Source of the DNA: Paenibacillus turicensis
GTDB lineage: Bacteria > Bacillota > Bacilli > Paenibacillales > Paenibacillaceae
DNA: 64,000 bases
Assembly (NCBI RefSeq): GCF_017873435.1
Contig: NZ_JAGGKG010000002.1
Coordinates: 248,001-312,000, forward strand
Direction of reading: 5' to 3'
This document shows, in pieces, positions 7,806 to 16,919 of this stretch; position 1 is the stretch's first letter; every line of letters begins with the position of its first letter. Both the position numbers and the translations under genes were made by a program. A model generated the notes under the pieces. That model was not told the DNA's origin, ran no database searches, and saw only the letters and a program-made list of their open reading frames with translations.

Positions 7806-8915
7806 CTACCCTTCTTTTCTAACCATACTAACAATTTGTTCACTCATTTTACTTAAACTTGTTTGTAGCTGGACTGCCCCGACCTCAAAAGCGACCTTAG
7901 GCATGCCATAAACGATAGAGCTTCCCTCATCTTGACCAATCGTTTTTCCGCCCTTTCGGCGTAATGCAAGCAGCCCACGCGCCCCATCATAACCCATTCC
8001 TGTTAAAATAACACCCAGCGCATCCTTACCAACACTTGCCGCCACCGACTCAAAGAGAAGATCAGCCGAGGGACAATGCCCGCTAATTTTATCTCCTACA
8101 AAGCATTCGATTACATATTCAGCATTACGTTTCTTCACTCGAATATGCTTGCCTCCTGGTGCAATTAACACTTGACCTGGCTTTACAACATCACCCTGCT
8201 TTGCTTCCCTTACATTAAAATGAGTCGACATATTTAGTCGTTCGGCAAACATATTTGAAAAGCCAGCAGGAATATGCTGCACAACGACAATCCCAGGCAA
8301 ATCTATAGGTAATTGTTGTAACAAATAATGTAAGGCCTGTACCCCACCCATAGAAGCACCAATCGCAATTAATCGCACGCTAGCTTTATACAGAGCAGAA
8401 GTCCCCAACTCACCTGAAGCACTCGAACCACTCAAACGACTTGAGGTACTCGAACCACTTATAGTCGTTGGACTAGCTGAACTAGTAAAATTAGTAGTTG
8501 AATTATTTGGTAATTTGGCTTTAGAAGCATCTTTAATTTTTTCAATCAATTCTAAAATAAATGCTTTAACTCCATTCGCAGAATGTAAAGCTGGCTTACT
8601 AATGAAATCAACTGCACCAGCATTCATCGCCTCAAATACTTTATGACTCAAGGCACTCGTTACAATTACTGGAACGGAATACTGCGGTATTAACTGCTTT
8701 ACGAATTCAATCCCATTCATTTTAGGCATCTCGACATCACACACCAGTACTTGCGGCAAGGTAGCAACAATAATATCTCTAGCTTCATAAGCATCCTTAG
8801 CAGCTCCAACTATATGGATGGTGTCATTCGAAGACAAGCCCCGCACCAAAATTTCACGAAATACAGCACTATCATCAATGACTAAAACAGAGATCGCTTT
8901 GTTGCTGCTAGGCAA
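7806..8915 (-). CDS. cheB: Chemotaxis response regulator / protein-glutamate methylesterase
   Basis: 369 residues. Residues about 8-120 form a receiver domain; Asp60 in VCDVEMPKMNG is the phosphorylation site and IDDSAVF holds the acidic pocket. A Ser/Thr-rich linker of about 45 residues follows. The methylesterase domain has AIGASMGGVQALHYL (nucleophile Ser in GASMGG, where most family members have GASTGG), VVQHIPAGFSNMFAERL (His) and LTGMGYDGARGL (Asp). It removes methyl groups from, and deamidates, chemoreceptors. Start is TTG at 8915 with GGAGG eight bases upstream. It is the last gene of the operon, 12 bp after cheR. Confidence 0.93.
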   Translation of the reverse strand: MPSSNKAISVLVIDDSAVFREILVRGLSSNDTIHIVGAAKDAYEARDIIVATLPQVLVCDVEMPKMNGIEFVKQLIPQYSVPVIVTSALSHKVFEAMNAGAVDFISKPALHSANGVKAFILELIEKIKDASKAKLPNNSTTNFTSSASPTTISGSSTSSRLSGSSASGELGTSALYKASVRLIAIGASMGGVQALHYLLQQLPIDLPGIVVVQHIPAGFSNMFAERLNMSTHFNVREAKQGDVVKPGQVLIAPGGKHIRVKKRNAEYVIECFVGDKISGHCPSADLLFESVAASVGKDALGVILTGMGYDGARGLLALRRKGGKTIGQDEGSSIVYGMPKVAFEVGAVQLQTSLSKMSEQIVSMVRKEG

Positions 8916-8927
8916 ATCCTTAACCTC

Positions 8928-9734
8928 CTAAACCTTGCGATAGACAGCAGGCATAATATATTTTAATGATGTCTCCCGTTTATCCAGCGTTTCCGAAAAA
9001 CCGATAAATAAATATCCACCTGGCTCTAACAAATTCGTAAATTTCTGAATCAGGCGTTGCCTTGTATGATGGTCAAAATAAATCATTACATTTCTACAAA
9101 AAATGATGTGAAACTTTCGTTTAAAAGGAAAATGATCATCCATTAAATTCAATTTACGAAAAATGACTTCTGCTCTTAGTTTTTTGTCCACCACATAGTG
9201 ATCATCATCACTTTTTACAAAATAATTATCTTTCCAATGCTGTGGTAGCTTCCCTAATTGCTCACTTTGATATCGACCTTGCTGAGCGACTTGAAGCACT
9301 CTTGAGGAAATATCGGTGGCAAGCACCTTCGTATCCCAACTGTGACGTTGTAAAGCGAAGTGATCCAACAAAATCATAGCTAATGTATAGGGCTCTTCCC
9401 CCGTTGAACAACCTGCACTCCATATCCGTAAATCACGATCCTTGATGCTTCGTGCAAGCATAGGAACTACATGATCTCGAAGGAAATGAAAATGCTCTAC
9501 TTCACGCATAAAATAGGTGTGATTCGTCGTGATTTTATCCACCAACACACTGGCAGCTCGTCCTGTCTGATCATTTTTTACATAATCAAAATATTCGCTA
9601 TAAGAGGATATGTGCTTTCTCGCCAACAATTGATCTAATCGACTTTTTAACATTACCTTTTTTTCTTGTCTCAAATAAATCCCATAGGTGGCTTGAATAA
9701 ATTGTGCAAGCTTGGAAAACTCCTCTGCTGTCAT
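8928..9734 (-). CDS. cheR: Chemotaxis protein methyltransferase
   Basis: An S-adenosylmethionine-dependent methyltransferase that methylates receptor glutamates. The N-terminal helical domain (EEFSKLAQFIQATYGIYL) is followed by the catalytic domain with RIWSAGCSTGEEPYTLAMIL (SAM-binding loop), VLATDISSRVLQVAQQGRY, and IIFCRNVMIYFD. From ATG 9734 it is 268 residues. Starts at 9740 (ATG) and 9761 (TTG) are also open; 9734 is preferred because AGGGGGAG lies nine bases upstream. It begins just after cheW, which ends at 9754. Confidence 0.92.
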   Translation of the reverse strand: MTAEEFSKLAQFIQATYGIYLRQEKKVMLKSRLDQLLARKHISSYSEYFDYVKNDQTGRAASVLVDKITTNHTYFMREVEHFHFLRDHVVPMLARSIKDRDLRIWSAGCSTGEEPYTLAMILLDHFALQRHSWDTKVLATDISSRVLQVAQQGRYQSEQLGKLPQHWKDNYFVKSDDDHYVVDKKLRAEVIFRKLNLMDDHFPFKRKFHIIFCRNVMIYFDHHTRQRLIQKFTNLLEPGGYLFIGFSETLDKRETSLKYIMPAVYRKV

Positions 9735-9753
9735 AGACATAAGCTCCCCCTGT

Positions 9754-10245
9754 TTACTCAAAATCTTCCAACTGCACTAGTTCATCTTCATTTAACAATT
9801 TATCACAGTCTAAAATTAATTTTACTTCTTGATTGACTTTGCCAATCCCTCTTATAAATCGGTGAGTACCTTGATTGATTTCCGGCGGTGGAACAATATC
9901 GGCTTCAGGTATCGTTAACACCTCTGATACAAGGTCAACAATGAGTCCTACTGAAATATTGGAAATATCTACTACGATAATACACGTTCGATCATTATAC
10001 ACACGAAATTGCTTTTTAAAACGTAATCTAACATCCATGACAGGAATAATTTTGCCACGTAAATTAATAATTCCACAAATATAATTTGGAAGCTCAGGCA
10101 CTTCAGTAATCGATTGAATGCCAATAATTTCTGTCACATATTTAATATCGATCCCATACGATTGTTCACCTAATGCAAATGTTAGAAACTTATCCTTTTG
10201 TGTATCCTCTAGTGCTTCAACAGCTTCATGTTGTACGCTTGACAT
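9754..10245 (-). CDS. cheW: Chemotaxis coupling protein
   Basis: 163 residues forming one CheW domain: KFLTFALGEQSYGIDI, VTEIIGIQSITEVPELPNYI, GIINLRGKIIPVMDVRLRF and FIRGIGKVNQEVKLILD are the expected strands. It bridges receptor and CheA at the membrane array. The ATG at 10245 is chosen because GGGAGG lies about 12 bases before it; the in-frame TTG at 10257 would overlap that site. It follows the receptor gene by 27 bp. Confidence 0.93.
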   Translation of the reverse strand: MSSVQHEAVEALEDTQKDKFLTFALGEQSYGIDIKYVTEIIGIQSITEVPELPNYICGIINLRGKIIPVMDVRLRFKKQFRVYNDRTCIIVVDISNISVGLIVDLVSEVLTIPEADIVPPPEINQGTHRFIRGIGKVNQEVKLILDCDKLLNEDELVQLEDFE

Positions 10246-10272
10246 GGTAAAAAGCAACCTCCCTTCCTAAGC

Positions 10273-11997
10273 TTAATACTTGCCAAATTCCTGATCACTT
10301 AGCTCAATTTTCATATTAGAATTTGATTTTTTTCGTCTATTATTAGAATTACTAGATTGGGATTGACCCGACATTTGCTCCAGCATTCGCATAACCTCAG
10401 GACTATATTCCTCTAATTGTGAATCAGAACTATTGCGATAAGTTCTTGTCCGCTTCAAATTAAACCTAGATACTTGCTCTTTAAGCAGCTCCGCTTGACT
10501 AGACAACTCTTCACTTGCTGCTGCACTTTCCTCTGATGTTGCAGAGTTTGTTTGCGTGACTTGTGATACTTGGGTCACACCTTCGGTAATTTGTGAAATG
10601 CCTATCGCTTGTTCATGTGAGGCTCTCGCAATCTGACTTACGATCTCCGTAACCTCTGTGACGACATCCACAATTTGATTCAGTGCCCCTGCTGTTTCAT
10701 TTGCGATCCGTGTGCCATCTTCTACCTTGTGAATCGAACCTTCAATCAATTCTGTTGTTTCCTTGGCGGCATTTGCTGATCTTGCAGCTAAGTTTCTAAC
10801 CTCCTCTGCAACAACTGCAAAACCTTTCCCATGTTGACCTGCTCTAGCTGCTTCCACTGCAGCATTTAACGCTAAAATGTTTGTTTGGAATGCAATCTCA
10901 TCTATCACTTTAATAATTTTGGAAATGTTATTGGAGGATTCATTAATTTCATGCATCGCATTTAGCATTTCTTTCATTTGATCGTTTCCAATGACAGCAT
11001 CTTTACGAGCATCTGTAGCTAGTTTATTCGCCGATTCTGCATTTTCAGCATTTTGATTCGTTTGAGATGAGATTTCTTCTAAGGAAGCTGTTAGCTCCTC
11101 AATCGTGCTTGCTTGCTCTGTTGCCCCTTGTGATAACACCATTCCAGTTTCTGCTACTTGAGTGGAACCAGAGGTGACTTGATCGGCAGATGCGCTAATA
11201 TTCTCCAATACCTCATTAATGTTGTATGTCATATGATTAAAAGCCGCCGCTAATCTACCAATTTCATCCTTCGAGCTTACAGTCAATTCGACATCTAGAT
11301 CCCCATCTGCCGCTTTGCCTGCCATCTCTACGATTTGGTTAATCGGCTTACTAATTAGTCTTGCAATCCAAATACCTAATACAACCGCAACAGACATAGC
11401 TAACAATACCAGTACAATCATAATGAGCATTGCTTGTCTAGCTTGCGCCGTATTGTCATCAGAGGTTTTTTGAGCATCTGTAATTTTCAGTGCAACGATT
11501 TGATTTAAAGCATCCTCCTGAGTTTTAGCTGGTTCGCGCATCGTTTTATCTAAAAATTCATAGGCCTTATCATCTTCATCACTGTTTATAAACACCATTA
11601 ATTCATCCATAAGGCTTCGATATTCAAGCTTAGCTGTTTGAAATTTATTAAAGTTAGTCCGCACTTCTTCACTTAGGATTGTTTTCTCAAAGCTCAGTGC
11701 CGCCTCATCTAATTGATCTCTAAGTGTTTGCAGCGTATCATTAATTTGTTTTTTATTTTCCACATTATCCTGCAAGATTAATTCCCGGGTATTTACACGA
11801 ATTCTTTGCATCAGGTTTAACATTTGTGCAGATTCGGAAATTGGTACTGTCATATAATCATACAATTCAGTGTCCTTTTGTTCTAGCTTACTTAGATTTA
11901 CAATACCAACCGTCCCCACAATACCTGCAATAATCGCAACCATCACAAAACTAATAATTAACTTTTTAGCAAGCTTTAAATCATAAAACCATTTCAT
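10273..11997 (-). CDS. Methyl-accepting chemotaxis protein
   Basis: 574 residues. A first membrane segment (about 11-33, [20 protein letters not shown]) leads to an external helical region of about 150 residues resembling a four-helix-bundle sensor ([15 protein letters not shown]). A second membrane segment (about 188-212) is followed by a HAMP domain ([20 protein letters not shown]) and a long cytoplasmic coiled coil with the conserved tip [20 protein letters not shown] and [17 protein letters not shown]. There is no NWETF-type tail for CheR tethering. It sits between cheA and cheW, so this may be the dedicated receptor for this CheA. Ligand unknown. Confidence 0.93.
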   Translation of the reverse strand: MKWFYDLKLAKKLIISFVMVAIIAGIVGTVGIVNLSKLEQKDTELYDYMTVPISESAQMLNLMQRIRVNTRELILQDNVENKKQINDTLQTLRDQLDEAALSFEKTILSEEVRTNFNKFQTAKLEYRSLMDELMVFINSDEDDKAYEFLDKTMREPAKTQEDALNQIVALKITDAQKTSDDNTAQARQAMLIMIVLVLLAMSVAVVLGIWIARLISKPINQIVEMAGKAADGDLDVELTVSSKDEIGRLAAAFNHMTYNINEVLENISASADQVTSGSTQVAETGMVLSQGATEQASTIEELTASLEEISSQTNQNAENAESANKLATDARKDAVIGNDQMKEMLNAMHEINESSNNISKIIKVIDEIAFQTNILALNAAVEAARAGQHGKGFAVVAEEVRNLAARSANAAKETTELIEGSIHKVEDGTRIANETAGALNQIVDVVTEVTEIVSQIARASHEQAIGISQITEGVTQVSQVTQTNSATSEESAAASEELSSQAELLKEQVSRFNLKRTRTYRNSSDSQLEEYSPEVMRMLEQMSGQSQSSNSNNRRKKSNSNMKIELSDQEFGKY

Positions 11998-12035
11998 AAA
12001 TAATCCCCCATCTGTCCATAATTTAATAGCTGGTC

Positions 12036-14045
12036 TTAATTTAGTTGTAGCAAGCCTGATATATCTAAAATTAAGCTAATACTGCCATCGCCAAGCAATG
12101 TACAGCCACCTAAGCCCTGAATGTCCTTCACCCTGCGAATATATTCAGGTAGAGCCTTCACAACAACCTGCTGCTCTCCAAGTAATTGATCTGCAAATAT
12201 GCATACTGTATCTCTTTCATTTTCAACCATAATAATAATCCCATCTGACATGCTGCTTACATGAGTAGGAATGTTGTAATGCTTATGCAAACGGAGAACG
12301 GGATAACAATGACCTCTGACCATTAACATCTCCCCTCCATTTGGATCGGTGATAATGTCCCTTTCATCTGCACGAAACGATTCACGAATCGATACAGTAG
12401 GCAGTGTGAACCGAGATTGTCCCACAGAAATATTCATTCCATCAATAATGGCTAAGGTTAGCGGCAAACGCAAAGTAATTGTAGTACCTTGACCGTATTC
12501 ACTTTCAACAAGAACATTACCACCTACCAACTCAAGGTTACGAGTAACCACGTCCATCCCGACACCTCGACCAGAAAACTCTGTCACTGCTTCTTTTGTT
12601 GAAAATCCAGGTAGAAAAATGAGCCCAAACACCTCTTTATCACTCATGTCCTCCTCTGGCTTGATTAGTAGTTTATTTTCCCTTGCCCTGCTCAAAATCT
12701 TGCTACGGTCTAAGCCTTTTCCATCATCCTTTAAAATAATAATGACCTCACTACCAACATGTCTTGCTTCAAGTGTAATTACACCCGTTTTATTTTTTCC
12801 TTTAGTCTCACGATCTTCTGGGGCTTCAATGCCATGGTCCACCGCATTACGAATTAAGTGCATTAAGGGATCAGAAATGCGCTCAATAATATTTTTGTCT
12901 ACTTCAGTGTCCTCACCAATCACCTCAAGATGAATATCTTTATTCATTTTTTTACACATATCTCTTACGATACGGCGCATTTTATGAAAGGTCGTTGCTA
13001 ATGGAACCATACGAATCGACATCACCATATCCTGAATCTCACTTGTGATTTTTTTCAGTTGGCGAGCCGCTTTGGTGAATTGCTCTAAAGGAAGATCCTT
13101 AAGCTCAGGATGTTGGGTGACCATCGCTTCCGAAATGACCAGTTCACCTACTAGATCCATCAATTTATCTAATTTCCCAACCTGAACACTTATCAAGCTG
13201 GCCTGCGTCAGCGTGGAATCGGTGGCGGCTTTAGGTACATTATCAACAATTGCAGAATCTCCAATTTCAGCTTCACCAATTACAGATTTATGAATTGTAG
13301 TTTCACTAATTTGAAATGAATCGTCTAAAGAGGAAGCAAGCTCACACTGACAAAAATCAATCGTTTTCAAAAATGGTGTGCCCGCAAAAAAAGTATATAG
13401 CTCTTCTTCTGTTTTACTAGTTTGAAGCCACATGGAAAAACCTTTTTCTTGGATTACAGATGCACTGTCTGGATTGCTAGCAATATCCTCTGGATAATAG
13501 TGAATATGATCCACAAGCTCCTCTAACTGATGTACAAGCGCAAAGGCTCTAACATTAGGCATTGGACAGTCATATTCAAATGTAATAATCACATTGTATG
13601 TATGCATAGGATGCTTTATTTGTGTAGAATCATTGTTCTGTTTAAGCTCAGTTAAGAATTGTTCAATTCTTTTTATTAATGCAGAGGCATCACCGTCTGG
13701 AGCATCTCCATTGCGTATTTTGTATATTTCCAGCTTAATAAAATCGCAGCCTTCTAAAACAAGATCAGATAAGGTAGAATAGTCAACGACAACAGGATGA
13801 TCCTCACGTAAAAAATAAAATAAATCTTCGAGCGAATGTGATAAATGTGCAATATTTTCAAATTTCATCATGGCAGATGAGCCTTTGATCGTATGCATCG
13901 AACGCATAATTTCGTCGATTAAGGCTGGCGAGAAATCACTTGTGCTTTCGCCACTTATAACGGATTGCTCTAGCTGCTCCAAAAGCTGAGAAGATTCGAA
14001 GATGAATACTTCAAGTAAAGGTTCAAGCGAAAATGACGAGTCCAA
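12036..14045 (-). CDS. cheA: Chemotaxis histidine kinase
   Basis: 669 residues with the full CheA layout. The Hpt domain has the phosphorylated His51 in [12 protein letters not shown]2-like domain follows (about 145-235, [20 protein letters not shown]). P3 dimerisation is [20 protein letters not shown], and the P4 kinase has [16 protein letters not shown] (N box), [11 protein letters not shown] (G1) and [10 protein letters not shown] (G2). P5 is the CheW-like C-terminus. It passes phosphate to CheB and to a CheY encoded elsewhere. Start is TTG at 14045 with GGGGGA eight bases upstream. It heads the operon. I see no sigma-D promoter in the 360 bp upstream. Confidence 0.95.
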   Translation of the reverse strand: MDSSFSLEPLLEVFIFESSQLLEQLEQSVISGESTSDFSPALIDEIMRSMHTIKGSSAMMKFENIAHLSHSLEDLFYFLREDHPVVVDYSTLSDLVLEGCDFIKLEIYKIRNGDAPDGDASALIKRIEQFLTELKQNNDSTQIKHPMHTYNVIITFEYDCPMPNVRAFALVHQLEELVDHIHYYPEDIASNPDSASVIQEKGFSMWLQTSKTEEELYTFFAGTPFLKTIDFCQCELASSLDDSFQISETTIHKSVIGEAEIGDSAIVDNVPKAATDSTLTQASLISVQVGKLDKLMDLVGELVISEAMVTQHPELKDLPLEQFTKAARQLKKITSEIQDMVMSIRMVPLATTFHKMRRIVRDMCKKMNKDIHLEVIGEDTEVDKNIIERISDPLMHLIRNAVDHGIEAPEDRETKGKNKTGVITLEARHVGSEVIIILKDDGKGLDRSKILSRARENKLLIKPEEDMSDKEVFGLIFLPGFSTKEAVTEFSGRGVGMDVVTRNLELVGGNVLVESEYGQGTTITLRLPLTLAIIDGMNISVGQSRFTLPTVSIRESFRADERDIITDPNGGEMLMVRGHCYPVLRLHKHYNIPTHVSSMSDGIIIMVENERDTVCIFADQLLGEQQVVVKALPEYIRRVKDIQGLGGCTLLGDGSISLILDISGLLQLN

Positions 14046-14373
14046 AAGAATATCCCCCTCTTACCGTATAAACAACGTTATTTAATTGTTTGTAAATTCC
14101 CTCCTCTTTTTGTGTTGAATTAGAACTAATAGTTTTCATTAACGCCAATGTTTTTAGCTAATTTTTTTGTGTCATATGTAACTGAGTTACTATTTGTACG
14201 GAATCCAAGCTCTTCCATTCCTTTCTATTCATTTTCGATTGTTGATACTGATTTATGATAAAATAAAATGACATGAAATCTTATCACGTGGGCATCATAA
14301 AGTCAATATGACATTAGCAGGAAAAAAATTAGTTCTTTTTCGACATTTTAACTCAATATTCGGGAATAATCAA

Positions 14374-14386
14374 TGTCAAATTGACA
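14374..14386. promoter_or_regulatory. 13-bp perfect palindrome, candidate operator
   Basis: TGTCAAATTGACA is perfectly symmetric and lies 21 bp upstream of the XRE regulator start. A looser version (GTCAATATGACA) is at about 14302-14313. Position and symmetry fit an autoregulatory operator; this is inference. Confidence 0.4.
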
Positions 14387-14406
14387 GAGAGGTGATAAAA
14401 CATAGG

Positions 14407-14792
14407 ATGAATACTCTAGGAGAAAGGATTGCATTTTTACGAAAAAAAATCAGATGTCGCAAAATCTGCTAATGAAGGAGCTTCAATTCAACAATTTAGG
14501 TAAATACGAGCTAAATGAACGGTTACCTAAACTTGATCTGATCATTGATTTAGCACGTTTTTTTAATGTAACGACAGATTGGTTATTGTTAGGAGCAGAC
14601 TCAAGCCATAAAAATGAATCCAATTGCTCATTTTCTAATATTGTGACACAGGAGGAAGGACCTCAGGATTATAAAATTAGTTTAGCTGATCAGCATTTTT
14701 TATCGCTATACCACCAATTAACGGACAGGCAGCAAGCGAAGGTAGAGGGATATATCGAAGGTTTACTAAGCGCGGAACACACACATCCATGA
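14407..14792 (+). pseudogene. XRE-family transcriptional regulator, frameshifted in an A8 run
   Basis: From ATG 14407 (AGGTGAT site about ten bases upstream) the frame reads MNTLGERIAFLRKK, the usual first helix of an XRE repressor, then stops after 21 codons. The frame of ATG 14454 reads MSQNLLMKELQFNNLGKYEL and later LARFFNVTTDWLLLG, the rest of a helix-turn-helix domain. The two join at a run of eight A (14442-14449): a ninth A would give RKKNQMSQ and one 128-residue protein. ATG 14454 has no ribosome site. The C-terminal part ends DRQQAKVEGYIEGLL. It could be a true pseudogene, a slippage-controlled gene or a sequencing error. It is on the opposite strand from the che operon, with a hairpin terminator downstream. 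Confidence 0.75.
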
Positions 14793-14821
14793 ACCTGATC
14801 CATTCATCATAGGTATTACTT

Positions 14822-14853
14822 ACCGCTTCTCACATAAGTATGAAGCGTTTTAC
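14822..14853 (+). terminator. Intrinsic terminator after the XRE gene
   Basis: CGCTTC and GAAGCG form a stem around CACATAAGTAT-type loop sequence, followed by TTTT, about 30 bp after the XRE stop. Confidence 0.6.
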
Positions 14854-14894
14854 GCATGTTAAAAAAAAAATATTTGCTTCTCCTCCAAAGATAG

Positions 14895-14993
14895 CTACTC
14901 CCCTCCTTCACTTACTTCGACATAGCCGAAGATTTCCTCCACTTCTTCGGCTCGATCCCACTCTGTAGCGTCATATACATCCATAAATTGCAT
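14895..14993 (-). CDS. Possible 32-residue acidic peptide or gene remnant
   Basis: A minus-strand frame from ATG 14993 to TAG encodes MQFMDVYDATEWDRAEEVEE and twelve more residues, 32 in all. Its composition (acidic, Trp, Tyr, ordinary codons) looks coding, but there is an in-frame stop just upstream, no clear ribosome site and no family I recognise. It may be a remnant. It lies between the plus-strand XRE and DUF421 genes. Confidence 0.25.
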   Translation of the reverse strand: MQFMDVYDATEWDRAEEVEEIFGYVEVSEGGE

Positions 14994-15087
14994 TAGTAAA
15001 AAGCGTCAATGTTGCACATGCTTGAATTAATTAGCACGTAGTGCCTTGTAACGTGCAGAAGTACAGAACAGTGTATTTGGAGGAGGG

Positions 15088-15963
15088 ATGAGGGATATGC
15101 CACTCTGGGCATTGATTTTATGCAAAACATTAATTGCAGTTGTAGTCATATTTACACTCACCAAGCTATTAGGTAAACGCCAAATTTCTCAGCTTTCTTT
15201 GTTCGAATATATTACAGGTATTACGATAGGGAATTTGACAGCCTATATTTCAATCGAGGAAAGTAGCAACTGGTATTTAGGGATTGTCGCTCTTAGCGTA
15301 TGGGTTGCAATTTCATTAGGAATTGAGTGGATCGAGCTTAAAAGTAAAAAAATTCGTAATTTTATAGACGGCAGTGCAACCTTACTTATTAAAAATGGGC
15401 GGGTATTAGAAAAAAACCTCAAAAAGGAGAAGCTAACAAGCGAAGAATTGTTAGAGCAGTTGAGGAAAAAAAATATTTTCAAGCTAAGCGAGGTGGAATT
15501 TGCGATTATTGAACCAGATGGACAAATTAATACCTTGCTAAAAAAACAACATTTGCCTTTAACTGCCGATATTTTAGGAATAGATGTTACCCCAGAAGGT
15601 GAGCCTCAAGTTATTATTATGGACGGGGAAATCATGGATAAAACGATGGCTACAGCTGGCATTACCCAAAAGTGGTTAGATAATAAGCTAAAGGAATTAG
15701 GAATAAGTCACGAAGAAGTTTTTTTAGCACAGGTGGACCCAACTGGAGAGTTATACATTGATTTATACGAGGATCAGGCTACTGTAAATTTAACACCAAA
15801 ACAAAAACCTACTATCGTATCTCAATTAAAAAAATGCGGCTATCAACTTCAAAATTTAGCGAATACGTCACAAAATGCTGAGGTCAAAAAAATATACGAA
15901 AACTGTTACATTCAGCTTCAGCAAATCTCCTCAGATATCAATATGCTTCAGAAGACTAACTAA
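15088..15963 (+). CDS. DUF421/YetF-family membrane protein
   Basis: 291 residues. The N-terminus has three membrane segments (about 6-26, 36-54, 61-80), including TKLLGKRQISQLSLFEYITG, the YetF signature. The rest is cytoplasmic, with LIKNGRVLEKNLKKEKLTSE, LLEQLRKKNIFKLSEVEFAI and EPDGQINTLLKK, matching the DUF421 domain. Paralogues occur in several copies in Bacillales genomes; the function is not established. GGAGGAGG immediately precedes the ATG at 15088. It stands alone on the plus strand, converging on pduL with a shared terminator between them. Confidence 0.85.
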   Translation: MRDMPLWALILCKTLIAVVVIFTLTKLLGKRQISQLSLFEYITGITIGNLTAYISIEESSNWYLGIVALSVWVAISLGIEWIELKSKKIRNFIDGSATLLIKNGRVLEKNLKKEKLTSEELLEQLRKKNIFKLSEVEFAIIEPDGQINTLLKKQHLPLTADILGIDVTPEGEPQVIIMDGEIMDKTMATAGITQKWLDNKLKELGISHEEVFLAQVDPTGELYIDLYEDQATVNLTPKQKPTIVSQLKKCGYQLQNLANTSQNAEVKKIYENCYIQLQQISSDINMLQKTN

Positions 15964-16000
15964 ACTTAAAACCACTTTATAACAAATGTAAAATTAAACA

Positions 16001-16052
16001 AAAAACGAGATCATCAGTCCTACAAAAAGTAGAAGTTGATGGTCTCGTTTTT
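16001..16052. terminator. Bidirectional terminator between DUF421 gene and pduL
   Basis: AAAACGAGATCATCA and TGATGGTCTCGTTTTT form a 13-bp stem with one mismatch, with A-tract on one side and T-tract on the other. The flanking genes converge. Confidence 0.85.
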
Positions 16053-16056
16053 AAGA

Positions 16057-16629
16057 TTAGTCAATAATTTCTGCTGTATCTCCAGTTTTTGCACCTGCTG
16101 CATTTGCCTCATCTGTATCGATGTGCATATCAAGTGCAAAAGAATCAGCGACACGTGCAATGACATTTTCCAATACCAAACCACGTTCTCCACCTAAACG
16201 CACTTTAAGCAATTGCTTGTCAGCAATTCCCCATTTTTCTGCATCAGAGGTATTAAAATGAATATGACGAGCTGCCACAATTACACCTTTTTCCAATTCA
16301 ACTTCGCCAGCAGGACCTTTAATTGTAATGCCTGGTGTTCCTTCAATACTTCCAGATTCACGAACTGGAGCTTTTACACCAATTGCAAATGAATCAGTAC
16401 GTGAAATTTCTAACTGAGAAGCGGGACGAGCTGGTCCTAAAATACGAACCTTGTCAAATTGACCTTTTGGACCAATTACAGCCACAGTTTCATTTGCAGC
16501 AAATTGTCCTGGTTGAGATAAAGGCTTGAACTCCGTTAATTGATAACCTTGTCCAAATAATACTTCAATATGTTCTTGAGTTAAATGAATATGACGGGCT
16601 GATACGCCGACAGGTACTGTTTTGCTCAT
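16057..16629 (-). CDS. pduL: Phosphate propanoyltransferase (PduL-type phosphotransacylase)
   Basis: 190 residues from the ATG at 16629 (AGGAG upstream; a GTG at 16641 overlaps that site). Two PduL domains are visible with the metal-binding histidines: VGVSARHIHLTQEHIEVLFG near the N-terminus and VIVAARHIHFNTSDAEKWG in the second half. PduL interconverts acyl-CoA and acyl phosphate. No microcompartment shell genes or encapsulation peptide are visible, so here it is probably a free cytoplasmic phosphotransacetylase working with an acetate kinase elsewhere; that is inference. Confidence 0.9.
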   Translation of the reverse strand: MSKTVPVGVSARHIHLTQEHIEVLFGQGYQLTEFKPLSQPGQFAANETVAVIGPKGQFDKVRILGPARPASQLEISRTDSFAIGVKAPVRESGSIEGTPGITIKGPAGEVELEKGVIVAARHIHFNTSDAEKWGIADKQLLKVRLGGERGLVLENVIARVADSFALDMHIDTDEANAAGAKTGDTAEIID

Positions 16630-16751
16630 TTTTGCAAACACTCCTCGTTTGTTCTCTATATAATAACAGTTGACATCAGCATCTATTATACACCTGTTTT
16701 CATGAAAAAGGAAAAAATCAAAGTGATAAATTCATCATTTTCATGTACTTT

Positions 16752-16919
16752 TCAACTTTTTGCAACAGGATTGTCAAATTCATTCACAACAAATTCACCA
16801 TCTTCAGCATATACACGATATAGCTTATCAAAACCTTCCTCATCGGTGGGTGGCTCTAACTGTTTATTCAGATAACCATGACTCCAAAAAAGAAAAGGCG
16901 TTGTTATACATCCAGTCAC
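16752..16919 (-). other. Coding-like frame overlapping the 3' end of the dipeptidase gene
   Basis: In a different frame from the dipeptidase, the minus strand reads LNKQLEPPTDEEGFDKLYRV, then YAEDGEFVVNEFDNPVAKS and a stop. The composition is strongly protein-like over the 35 codons beyond the dipeptidase stop. There is no ATG; the only candidate is GTG at 16919, with GAGGAT upstream, which would give 55 residues overlapping the dipeptidase. Alternatively it is the tail of a longer ancestral dipeptidase cut by a +1 frameshift, or a remnant of a small gene. Confidence 0.35.

Noticed and set aside
14454-14792. A separate 112-residue regulator starting at ATG 14454
   Set aside because: There is no ribosome site and the first helix of the domain lies upstream in another frame; a frameshifted single gene fits better.
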